DNA from: an uncultured Gaiellaceae bacterium
GTDB lineage: Bacteria > Actinomycetota > Thermoleophilia > Gaiellales > Gaiellaceae
Direction: 5' to 3'
Length of the DNA stretch: 7,380 bases
Assembly: GCA_955652075.1 (NCBI GenBank)
Contig: CATPAS010000202.1
Location: forward strand, 1-7,380
Shown here: one piece after another, positions 1 to 4,938 of the stretch
How the letters are laid out: each line of letters begins with the position of its first letter
Position numbering within the stretch: position 1 is the first letter of the stretch
Program-made: the position numbers and the translations under genes
Notes under the pieces: model-generated
Told to the model about the DNA's origin: nothing
What the model saw: the letters and a program-made list of their open reading frames with translations, nothing else
Databases searched by the model: none

Positions 1-158
1 ATGAAGCCGGCCGTGGCGGGGGCGGTTAGGGGGGTCTCGGCGAACCATGAGTAGTTGGGTGGGGCGTAGGGGGGGTCGTCCGCGTTCCCTCCCGCCGCGA
101 GCACGTCGGCGCCCGCCTGCGCGGTCAGCGGATGTCCGGCTGCGACTGCCCCTCTCAT
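1..158 (-). CDS. Gamma-glutamyltransferase-like protein, N-terminal fragment (runs off window)
   Basis: Reading the minus strand from the ATG at 158-156, an open frame of 52 complete codons reaches the window edge. It begins MRGAVAAGHPLTAQAG, continues ADVLAAGGNA and later has SWFAETPLTAP...AGF. This matches, without gaps, the start of gamma-glutamyltransferases (Ntn hydrolases that move or hydrolyse the gamma-glutamyl group of glutathione and related amides), where GGNAVDAA and a W-x-A-E-x-P-L-T-G-P segment are typical. Between the two matching parts several expected Ala/Val residues are Pro, Asp or Tyr (DDPPYAPPNY), which is odd for this family. No clear Shine-Dalgarno precedes the ATG. The frame stays open upstream, and a TTG at 188-186 would add a plausible RPIPGYPSR segment, so the start is uncertain. 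The catalytic Thr region lies outside the window. It could be a pseudogene or a poorly sequenced contig end. Confidence 0.6.
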   Translation of the reverse strand, partial: MRGAVAAGHPLTAQAGADVLAAGGNADDPPYAPPNYSWFAETPLTAPATAGF

Positions 159-310
159 GCGTGAAGGGTAGCCCGGTATCGGTCGCAACCTGGTGGATTT
201 CGGGCTTGGCAGTCTTGTGATCCGGCAACGCGAACGCAGTTGCCGATTCCCTCGCTGGTAGGCGGCGACGGTCACGCAGTCGCTCCAGTGGATCTCGGCG
301 GCCCTGCCCA

Positions 311-338
311 AAACGGCTGGGGTCAGACCCTGGCCTTT
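311..338 (+). repeat. REP-like palindrome, copy A
   Basis: This is a 28-nt block identical to 1046-1073, centred on A325 in GGGTCAGACCC. The stem pairs GGGTC with GACCC, then two T.G juxtapositions, then GGC with GCC. Beyond that the outer arm is mostly lost: CCAAAA on the left faces TTTCGAG on the right, so this copy has a shorter hairpin than copy B. It lies about 40 nt past the RAYT stop codon and could also act as that gene's transcription end. Confidence 0.8.
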
Positions 339-376
339 CGAGACGGTGGCCTTGGAACGCGCCCCGATGTGTGGAG

Positions 377-967
377 TCAGCCGCCGGCGACTCTGGCCAG
401 CGGCACTTCGTCGTCGTCCGAGGTGCCGGCCTCGACGAATCTGCGGAATGCGGGCTGGGCGACCTTCCGCCGAAGTGCGAAGAGATCGAGCACGTCGTCG
501 ATGTCCAAGAAAGGCGGACCAGCTTCCAGACCGGCAAGGGCGCGAAAGCTTCCCCAGCGCCAGGATTCCGGGCGCCTGCAGAGCCCGGCACGCACAGGAT
601 TCAGCGCCACATACCGGTGGGCTTCCAGGAGGTGCTCGTCAGAAACGATGAGGACGGAACCAAAGCGGCGCCCAAACAAATGCCCGCGTCGACCGTACTT
701 CCAGTTGAACCACCCCGCGTACGAGCCGCACAGATGCTGCATCCCGCGCGAGAGCGTCGGCGCAGGCGTCGTGACGATGAGGTGGAAGTGAGTGCCCATC
801 AGGCAATACGCCCCACAGCTCCACTGGTAACACTCGGCAATCGCCTCGAGCAGCGCGAGCAGCCGCTTCCGGTCAGCCGGCTCCCTGAAGACACGTTCCT
901 TCTCAACGGCTAGAGCAGCGATGTGATGGGTGGCGCCGGCAATGTCGATCCGCGTCGGTCTGGGCAT
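377..967 (-). CDS. REP-associated tyrosine transposase (RAYT, Y1_Tnp family)
   Basis: This 196-residue protein belongs to the HUH single-strand transposases related to IS200/IS605 TnpA; it is expected to nick and join DNA at hairpin repeats through a 5'-phosphotyrosine. The HUH metal-binding pair is H60-F-H62 in GTHFHLIV. The segment KYGRRGHLFGRRF (about 90-102) is the usual YGR-GHLF-RF block. Y119 in RYVALNPVRAGL aligns with the catalytic tyrosine of the E. coli RAYT (DYIYINPVKHG), followed by a W-R-W-G-S motif (136-140). All key residues are present and there are no frameshifts, so it may be active. No strong Shine-Dalgarno precedes the ATG at 967. It is divergent from the pot-like operon and bracketed by two palindromes that are its likely substrates. 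Residues 150-196 are a less conserved tail. The family call is firm; mobility is inferred. Confidence 0.9.
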   Translation of the reverse strand: MPRPTRIDIAGATHHIAALAVEKERVFREPADRKRLLALLEAIAECYQWSCGAYCLMGTHFHLIVTTPAPTLSRGMQHLCGSYAGWFNWKYGRRGHLFGRRFGSVLIVSDEHLLEAHRYVALNPVRAGLCRRPESWRWGSFRALAGLEAGPPFLDIDDVLDLFALRRKVAQPAFRRFVEAGTSDDDEVPLARVAGG

Positions 968-1042
968 ACACCGAAGCTAGCTCGCGCAATAACGGGCCGG
1001 CCCTCGGGCGCGAGGATTGCCGCGGTCTCGTCACACACCTGG

Positions 1043-1077
1043 CCCAAACGGCTGGGGTCAGACCCTGGCCTTTTGGG
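1043..1077 (+). repeat. REP-like palindrome, copy B (complete form)
   Basis: This 35-nt near-perfect palindrome is centred on A1060. From the centre outward there are five Watson-Crick pairs (GGGTC/GACCC), two G-T juxtapositions, three pairs (GGC/GCC), one C/T mismatch and six pairs (CCCAAA/TTTGGG). That makes 14 Watson-Crick pairs, two wobbles and one mismatch. The inner 28 nt (1046-1073) repeat copy A exactly and in the same orientation. It lies 75 nt upstream of the RAYT start codon and 22 nt upstream of the -35 box of the transport operon. Confidence 0.85.
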
Positions 1078-1099
1078 ACGCACCGAGCCGCGTTCCAGC

Positions 1100-1128
1100 T
1101 TGACCCCCGGGGCGGCGAGGGTTCTAAT
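1100..1128 (+). promoter_or_regulatory. Sigma70-type promoter of the transport operon
   Basis: TTGACC at 1100-1105 (5 of 6 consensus bases) and TCTAAT at 1123-1128 (5 of 6) are separated by exactly 17 bp. Transcription would start near 1135, giving a leader of about 26 nt that contains the ribosome site at 1151-1157. TTGAC at 1100-1104 is mirrored by GTCAA at 1130-1134, which could be a regulator half-site pair but is short. The match is strong for such GC-rich DNA. Confidence 0.6.
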
Positions 1129-1150
1129 CGTCAAGGCGGGTCCGGGCGGC

Positions 1151-1157
1151 AAAGGAG
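1151..1157 (+). promoter_or_regulatory. Ribosome binding site of the binding-protein gene
   Basis: AAAGGAG is a good Shine-Dalgarno. Three in-frame starts follow closely: ATG 1161 (3 nt away), GTG 1164 (6 nt) and ATG 1167 (9 nt). Spacing favours 1164 or 1167 over the first ATG, which would shorten the protein by one or two residues. Confidence 0.7.
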
Positions 1158-1160
1158 ACC

Positions 1161-2279
1161 ATGGTGATGAAAGGCGAAGAGCTGATCGAGCGGCGAGTCA
1201 GCCGTGAAGACTTTCTCAAGCTGGGGGCGGCCGCTGGTGCGGCTGGACTGATTGCAGGACGCGCAGGCGCGGCGGATGCGGCGCGCTCACACTTGGAAAA
1301 GGAGAGCGGCCGGCTGCAGGTGCTCGACTGGCCGGGATACGGGAACGACGGCGGGCAAGCCATGTTTGCCCAGTACGTGAAGAAGTACCCGCAGAACAAG
1401 CCGCAGTTCACGGTCATGACCAACGAGTCGGATGCGCTCGCGAAGATGCACGCCGGACTCAAGCCTGACCTCTTCCGACCCTACGTCGGCTGGGTCAAGT
1501 ACTTCGCGACCAGCGGCCTCGTCCAACCGTGGGATCCGAAGCTGATCACGAACTTCAAGGACCTGAACCCCCTCATGGTCAAGGCCGGCCAGTATCAAGG
1601 CAAGCAGTGGGGGATTCCGGCCGACTGGGGTTTCGACGCGATCCTTTACAGAACCGACAAGGTGCACCCGAAAGCCGACTCGTGGGGTCTCTTGTTCGAT
1701 GAGCGCTACAAGGGGAAGATCGCCTGGTTCGACGACCTCGGAATGCTCGTGATGGCGGGCTTCTACCTCGGCTTCAAGGATCCTTACAAGCAAACGGACG
1801 CTCAGCTCCAACGAGCCCAGAAGCTGCTCATCTCCAAGAAGCATGTCGCCCGGACGATCTGGTCCTCGGAGACAAGCCTGGACAATGACTTCGCGGCCGG
1901 CGACCTCTGGATCGCGTACGCCTGGCCGAACGACTGGGTGATCATGAAGAAGAAGGGCCTGAAGGTTCGGTACATGCACCCGAAGGAGGGACCGATCTCC
2001 TGGGTCGGCATGTTCATGCTCGGCAAGGGGACTCCGCGCCCCCACCTCGCTCACGCCTACGTCGATGCTTGGAGCTCAGTGAAGTCCGCGAAGTGGCTCG
2101 AGGACAACTACGGCTACGGCGAAGCGAACACGAAGGCGCGGCCGGCGTCGAGCGACCTCCTGCGCGCGCTGCAGCTGACCAACCCGAGGGCCGTCGCGGA
2201 GCCGAACGCGCACTTCGACCGCGACATCCCCCGACGAGCGGTCTACGCCAAGAAGTGGGAAGAGGTGAAGGCCGCCTGA
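1161..2279 (+). CDS. ABC transporter substrate-binding protein, PotD/PotF-like
   Basis: This 372-residue extracytoplasmic solute-binding protein (family 1, polyamine-type cluster) should capture a ligand outside the membrane and deliver it to the two permeases downstream. The N-terminus has a Tat-like signal: RRVSREDFLK (11-20), then a hydrophobic AAAGAAGLIAG stretch and an AGA-A cleavage-like site near 36-39. There is no lipobox cysteine. The canonical second Arg is E16, so Tat export is likely but not certain. Mature motifs align with E. coli PotD: LDWPGY (55-60), GIPADWGFDAILY (151-163), SWGLLFDERYKGKIAWFDD (174-192), PKEGPISW (274-281). Aromatic pocket residues W57, Y60, W255 and W281 and acid D192 are kept. 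By alignment from memory, E36, E171 and D257 of PotD are replaced by G59, M195 and G283, so a polyamine ligand is doubtful. The first permease begins 22 nt after its stop. The family is firm; the ligand is unknown. Confidence 0.88.
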   Translation: MVMKGEELIERRVSREDFLKLGAAAGAAGLIAGRAGAADAARSHLEKESGRLQVLDWPGYGNDGGQAMFAQYVKKYPQNKPQFTVMTNESDALAKMHAGLKPDLFRPYVGWVKYFATSGLVQPWDPKLITNFKDLNPLMVKAGQYQGKQWGIPADWGFDAILYRTDKVHPKADSWGLLFDERYKGKIAWFDDLGMLVMAGFYLGFKDPYKQTDAQLQRAQKLLISKKHVARTIWSSETSLDNDFAAGDLWIAYAWPNDWVIMKKKGLKVRYMHPKEGPISWVGMFMLGKGTPRPHLAHAYVDAWSSVKSAKWLEDNYGYGEANTKARPASSDLLRALQLTNPRAVAEPNAHFDRDIPRRAVYAKKWEEVKAA

Positions 2280-2301
2280 CGAGCGGTCTCTGAGAAACGA
2301 G

Positions 2302-3180
2302 GTGGCCGGCCGCAGGCGCAGGCGTCTCGACCTGACGACGCCGGGCCTGCTCGGCCTGCCCCTGGCCTGGCTCGTTGCTTTTTTCCTGGTCCCAATCGGG
2401 ATCGTCGGCGCCTACAGCATCGACGTCTTCTCGATCTTTCCGGGGAAGCATCCCGTGACGCTCGCGGGCTGGCACGACTTCGTGCACAGCGCCGTCTACC
2501 TCAAGCTCTTCTGGAAGTCCGTGAGGATGTCGCTGATCGTGTCGGCGCTGGTGGTCCTGCTCGCGTACCCGCTCGCCTACTACCTCGCACTGAGCGGCAC
2601 GAAGCGGAAGTACATCCTCCTCCTGATCCTGATCGCGCCGTTCCTGACGAGTTACCTGCTGCGCGTGCTGGCGTGGAAGGTCATCCTCGGCAGCAACGGC
2701 GTCGTGAACTCGTTGCTCTACTGGCTCGGGCTCAGGTCGCACGACAATCCGGTGTCACAGCTCCTCTACAGCAGGTTCGCGGTGATGCTCGTCCTCGTCT
2801 ACGTCTGGCTTCCCTTCGTCGCGCTGCCGATCTTCGTTTCGCTCGAGAGCCTCGACCAGCGCCTGCTCGAGGCGGCGGCCGACCTCTATGCGAGCCGGTG
2901 GCAGGCATTCCGGCGCGTGACGTTGCCGCTGAGCGTGCCCGGGATAATCGCCGCCTTCCTCTTCGTCTTCATCCCGACCGTCGGCGAGTTCGTCACGCCG
3001 TCGCTCGTCGGCGGGACGTCCGGCTACATGTACGGGAACCAGATCTCCGACCTGTTCGGCACCGGGTTCCCGGACTGGCGGACCGGCTCGGTGCTCGCGC
3101 TCTTCCTGCTCGGCGTCGTCGCAGCGCTTACGGGCGTGTTCGCACGGTTCCTCGGCATGCGGCAAACGGCGGCGCGCTGA
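2302..3180 (+). CDS. ABC transporter permease, PotB-like
   Basis: This 292-residue inner-membrane permease (binding-protein-dependent transport, BPD_transp_1) would form half of the translocation channel with the next gene. About six membrane segments are visible, near residues 16-38, 76-97, 104-125, 158-180, 212-234 and 262-283, after a basic N-terminus (GRRRRR). The EAA loop that docks on the ATPase reads EAAADLYASRWQAFRRVTLP (190-209). The normally invariant glycine of EAA---G is Y196 here. The GTG start at 2302 has only a weak purine-rich stretch (CGAGG) before it. No better start is seen between the preceding stop and 2302, and the RRRRR-LD start is typical of the family. It overlaps the next gene by one base. 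Assignment to the PotB branch rests on operon order and the long first periplasmic loop. Confidence 0.88.
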   Translation: MAGRRRRRLDLTTPGLLGLPLAWLVAFFLVPIGIVGAYSIDVFSIFPGKHPVTLAGWHDFVHSAVYLKLFWKSVRMSLIVSALVVLLAYPLAYYLALSGTKRKYILLLILIAPFLTSYLLRVLAWKVILGSNGVVNSLLYWLGLRSHDNPVSQLLYSRFAVMLVLVYVWLPFVALPIFVSLESLDQRLLEAAADLYASRWQAFRRVTLPLSVPGIIAAFLFVFIPTVGEFVTPSLVGGTSGYMYGNQISDLFGTGFPDWRTGSVLALFLLGVVAALTGVFARFLGMRQTAAR

Positions 3181-3995
3181 TGGACGCCGCCATGTCGAAA
3201 AGCGGACGCCGGCTGCTGAGGGGCCTCTTCGGTCTCGTCGTCGTGTTCCTCTACGCGCCCATCGCCATTCTGCTCGTGTTCTCGTTCAACAACTCCGAGC
3301 TGCCGTCGTTCCCGCTGAGCGGGTTCACGCTTACGTGGTACCGGCAGTTCGTCCACGACCCGGAGCTGATCGGGTCGCTGGAGACCAGTGCGATCGTCGC
3401 AGCGCTCTCCAGCGTCGGCGCGGTCGTGCTTGGCACGCTCGCCTCGATCCCGCTCGCACGCCGCCGCTTCACGGGGAAGGCGGCCGCCTCGGCGCTGCTG
3501 CTCAGCCCGCTCGTCGTCCCGTATGTCGTCCTCGGAATCTCGCTGTTGCTCCTCTTCCATGCGGTCGGCGTGCCTCGGACGATCATGACGGTGGTCATCG
3601 GGCACATTGTCATCAGCCTGCCCTACACGCTCCTCGTGCTGATACCGCGGCTGGAGCAGATCGACGTCGCCCTCGAGGAGGCGGCCTACGACCTCGGAGC
3701 AAACCGAGTGCAGACGTTCCGCTTGATCATCTTGCCGCTGATTCTGCCGGCGGTCGTGTCGGCATTCCTGATCTCGTTCACGACTTCGTTCGACGAGTAC
3801 GCGATTGCCTCTTTCGTCGCCGGTACGAGGGCGACGTTCCCGCTCTACCTCTACGGCGCGCTGCGCTTCCCGAACCGGCTGCCCGAAGTGATCGCGGTGG
3901 CCGTGGTGGTGATGACGGTGTCGCTCATCGTGGTCGTCGGCGCGGAGCTCGGACGGCGCGTCGCCGAGCGGCGTCTCGAAGCCCTGGCGAGTTAG
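3180..3995 (+). CDS. ABC transporter permease, PotC-like
   Basis: This 271-residue partner permease has six predicted membrane segments, near 15-36, 70-92, 103-126, 134-156, 187-209 and 236-257. The sequence FTLTWYRQF (49-57) early in the first periplasmic loop is typical of PotC-type subunits. The EAA loop is intact: EEAAYDLGANRVQTFRLIIL (166-185), followed by P186, with the conserved glycine at 173. The ATG at 3180 was chosen because it forms a TGATG overlap with the stop of the upstream permease, a common sign of translational coupling, and there is no separate Shine-Dalgarno. M5 (3192) is a weaker alternative; the frame is open far upstream but that part only shadows the first permease. 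No ATPase gene follows; the stop is 4 nt before a strong hairpin, which probably ends the operon. Confidence 0.9.
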   Translation: MDAAMSKSGRRLLRGLFGLVVVFLYAPIAILLVFSFNNSELPSFPLSGFTLTWYRQFVHDPELIGSLETSAIVAALSSVGAVVLGTLASIPLARRRFTGKAAASALLLSPLVVPYVVLGISLLLLFHAVGVPRTIMTVVIGHIVISLPYTLLVLIPRLEQIDVALEEAAYDLGANRVQTFRLIILPLILPAVVSAFLISFTTSFDEYAIASFVAGTRATFPLYLYGALRFPNRLPEVIAVAVVVMTVSLIVVVGAELGRRVAERRLEALAS

Positions 3996-3999
3996 AGGG

Positions 4000-4032
4000 A
4001 GGGCCCAGCGCCAGCCGCCTGGCGCGGGCCCT
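4000..4032 (+). terminator. Strong GC hairpin ending the transport operon
   Basis: AGGGCCC (4000-4006) pairs with GGGCCCT (4026-4032), and GCGCCAG (4008-4014) pairs with CTGGCGC (4019-4025). The result is a 14-bp stem with a single bulged A at 4007 and a CCGC loop. It begins 4 nt after the permease stop. No T-run follows (CGTCGTGG), so it resembles the U-less hairpins common in high-GC actinobacteria. Termination or protection of the mRNA 3' end is inferred. Confidence 0.7.
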
Positions 4033-4120
4033 CGTCGTGGCGAGTCCGCAGCTCTTGGGTCCGACCTATGCCCAGTAGATGCGCGTTGAGGCCGCCGCTT
4101 TCGCTGTGCCCGCGAAGTTC

Positions 4121-4132
4121 ACTCGAACGAGT
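4121..4132. other. Short dyad in the gap before the DUF192 gene
   Basis: The 124-bp gap 4033-4156 has no gene, no convincing -35/-10 pair and no Shine-Dalgarno near 4157. Its only visible structure is ACTCG-AA-CGAGT, a 5-bp-arm dyad that could be a regulator site or chance. How the DUF192 gene is expressed is therefore unclear; read-through past the hairpin at 4000-4032 is possible. Confidence 0.25.
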
Positions 4133-4156
4133 TACGACTAGCGCACAATTGGCCTG

Positions 4157-4579
4157 GTGACCGGCATCCTCGCGACCCTTGCGCTGTCTCTGGCGGTGAC
4201 GTTTCCGCACGGGACGGCGACGATCCGCACGCCGGCTCGCAGCGTCCACGTGCGCGTCGAGATCGCCGAGACGCTGGCGCAACGGGAGCGGGGCCTCAGC
4301 GGCCGGCGTACGCTCGCACCGAACGCAGGAATGGCGTTCCTGTGGAAGAGCGACGTCCACGAGCGCTTCTGGATGAAGAACACGTACGTGCCGTTGTCGA
4401 TCGCGTTCTGGGGCAAGCGCGGTCGGATCCTGCGGATCCTCGACATGTCCCCGTGCCGGCTCGTCCCTTGCAAGATCTACGACCCGAAGATCGCGTTCCG
4501 CGGCGCGCTGGAGGTGAACCGCGGCGCGTTCGGGCGGTGGGGCGTGCGCCCCGGCGCGTTCGTCACGATCCGCCGCTAG
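4157..4579 (+). CDS. DUF192 family protein, exported
   Basis: This 140-residue protein of the DUF192 family is a small beta-rich extracytoplasmic domain of unknown biochemical role found across bacteria and archaea. Family marks are ERGLSGRRTL (44-53), NAGMAFLW (56-63), FWMKNTYVPLSIAF (71-84), and ALEVNRGAF...GVRPGAFV (117-136). Residues 3-16 (GILATLALSLAVTF) form a short hydrophobic segment that fits a signal peptide or anchor, although no Arg/Lys precedes it. C100 and C105 (PCRLVPC) are spaced as in actinobacterial members and could form a disulfide outside the membrane. The GTG start at 4157 lacks a Shine-Dalgarno. It gives the usual family length and keeps the hydrophobic leader. The gene lies alone between two operons. 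The family is certain, the function unknown. Confidence 0.85.
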   Translation: MTGILATLALSLAVTFPHGTATIRTPARSVHVRVEIAETLAQRERGLSGRRTLAPNAGMAFLWKSDVHERFWMKNTYVPLSIAFWGKRGRILRILDMSPCRLVPCKIYDPKIAFRGALEVNRGAFGRWGVRPGAFVTIRR

Positions 4580-4580
4580 C

Positions 4581-4608
4581 TTGACATTTTAGCGTCTGGT
4601 TGAATAAC
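4581..4608 (+). promoter_or_regulatory. Promoter of the ArsR-AHSA1-DUF899 operon
   Basis: A perfect -35 box TTGACA (4581-4586) begins 2 nt after the DUF192 stop. A -10-like AATAAC (4603-4608, 4 of 6) follows after 16 bp. Transcription would start near 4615, only a few bases before the ATG at 4618. The local AT-richness stands out from the surroundings. This placement makes the upstream TTG at 4600 unusable as a start, because it would lie within the promoter. Confidence 0.65.
4586..4605. promoter_or_regulatory. Candidate ArsR operator between -35 and -10
   Basis: This is an imperfect 20-bp dyad: ATTTTAGCG on the left faces TGGTTGAAT on the right. A/T, T/A, T/A, A/T and C/G pairs are kept, with wobbles and three mismatches. 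It occupies almost the whole promoter spacer, where a repressor would block RNA polymerase. ArsR proteins usually bind such AT-rich dyads in their own promoters. Binding is inferred from position and partial symmetry only. Confidence 0.35.
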
Positions 4609-4617
4609 CTGGCGGCG

Positions 4618-4938
4618 ATGTCGCGCGAGCTCGTGAGCCCAGATGCGTTCCACGCGATCTCGGAGCCCAACCGGCGTGTGCTGCTGGACGCTCTTCGCGA
4701 AGGGGAGCAACCGGTGGGAACATTGGTCGAGGCAGCAGGGCTGTCCTATTCGCTCGTCTCTCAGCATCTGAAGGTCCTGCTGGATTCCGGAGTCGTGGCG
4801 CGGAGGCCGGACGGCCGGCAGCGCATCTATCGACTCGAAGCCGCCCCGCTTCGCGCGGTGCACGATTGGACCGCCGAGTACGAGCGGTTCTGGCAAGAGC
4901 GGATCGTGCGGCTGCGGCACCACCTGGGCGAGCGGTGA
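4618..4938 (+). CDS. ArsR-family winged-helix repressor (AHSA1-linked type)
   Basis: This 106-residue DNA-binding regulator has the typical opening PDAFHAISEPNRRVLLDAL (8-26), a helix-turn-helix at about 31-57 (recognition helix near SLVSQHLKVLLDSG) and a beta-wing RRPDGRQRIYRLE (62-74), followed by a C-terminal dimer helix with W84 and W92. It has no cysteine at all, so the metal-binding sites of ArsR/SmtB sensors are absent and it is not a classical arsenic or zinc sensor. I chose the ATG at 4618 rather than the TTG at 4600 because the predicted -10 box covers the latter. With transcription starting near 4615 the mRNA would be almost leaderless, which fits the lack of a Shine-Dalgarno and is common in actinobacteria. 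Its stop overlaps the next start (GTGA, 4 nt), so both proteins are made together. It is probably an autorepressor of this operon; its signal is unknown. Confidence 0.88.
   Translation: MSRELVSPDAFHAISEPNRRVLLDALREGEQPVGTLVEAAGLSYSLVSQHLKVLLDSGVVARRPDGRQRIYRLEAAPLRAVHDWTAEYERFWQERIVRLRHHLGER

Larger units (their letters stand above)
311..1077 (-). mobile_element. RAYT cassette flanked by direct palindromic repeats
   Basis: A single transposase gene of the Y1/REP-associated type sits between two direct copies of the same palindrome (311-338 and 1043-1077). The copies share 28 identical bases and lie 32-75 nt outside the gene ends. RAYTs are single-strand DNA transposases related to IS200/IS605 TnpA and recognise hairpin-forming repeats, so gene plus repeats is the expected anatomy of such a unit. 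The true outer borders and any target site cannot be fixed from one copy. No target duplication is visible, as expected for this transposase class. Treating the whole as one mobile cassette is an inference. Confidence 0.65.

Noticed and set aside
240..913. Two long plus-strand open frames over the transposase
   Set aside because: Low-complexity Arg/Pro/Ser composition with no recognisable motif; the minus strand carries the full RAYT signature.
353..1097. A 9-bp inverted pair, TGGAACGCG at 353-361 and CGCGTTCCA at 1089-1097, around the RAYT gene
   Set aside because: The two sites lie at different offsets from the palindromes (one inside, one outside the repeat pair), and a 9-bp match in this GC-rich context can arise by chance.
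2673..3179. Long upstream extension of the second permease frame
   Set aside because: The stretch is rich in Arg/Ala/Pro with no membrane segments and overlaps the well-supported first permease; the homologous part begins at the coupled ATG 3180.
4033..4156. A possible tRNA suggested by GTTCACTCGAAC
   Set aside because: No acceptor stem, anticodon arm or D-arm can be assembled around it; it is only a short dyad.
4866..4934. N-terminal extension of the AHSA1 frame
   Set aside because: It overlaps the conserved C-terminus of the ArsR gene and has no family similarity; the GTG at 4935 gives the normal length and a GTGA overlap.
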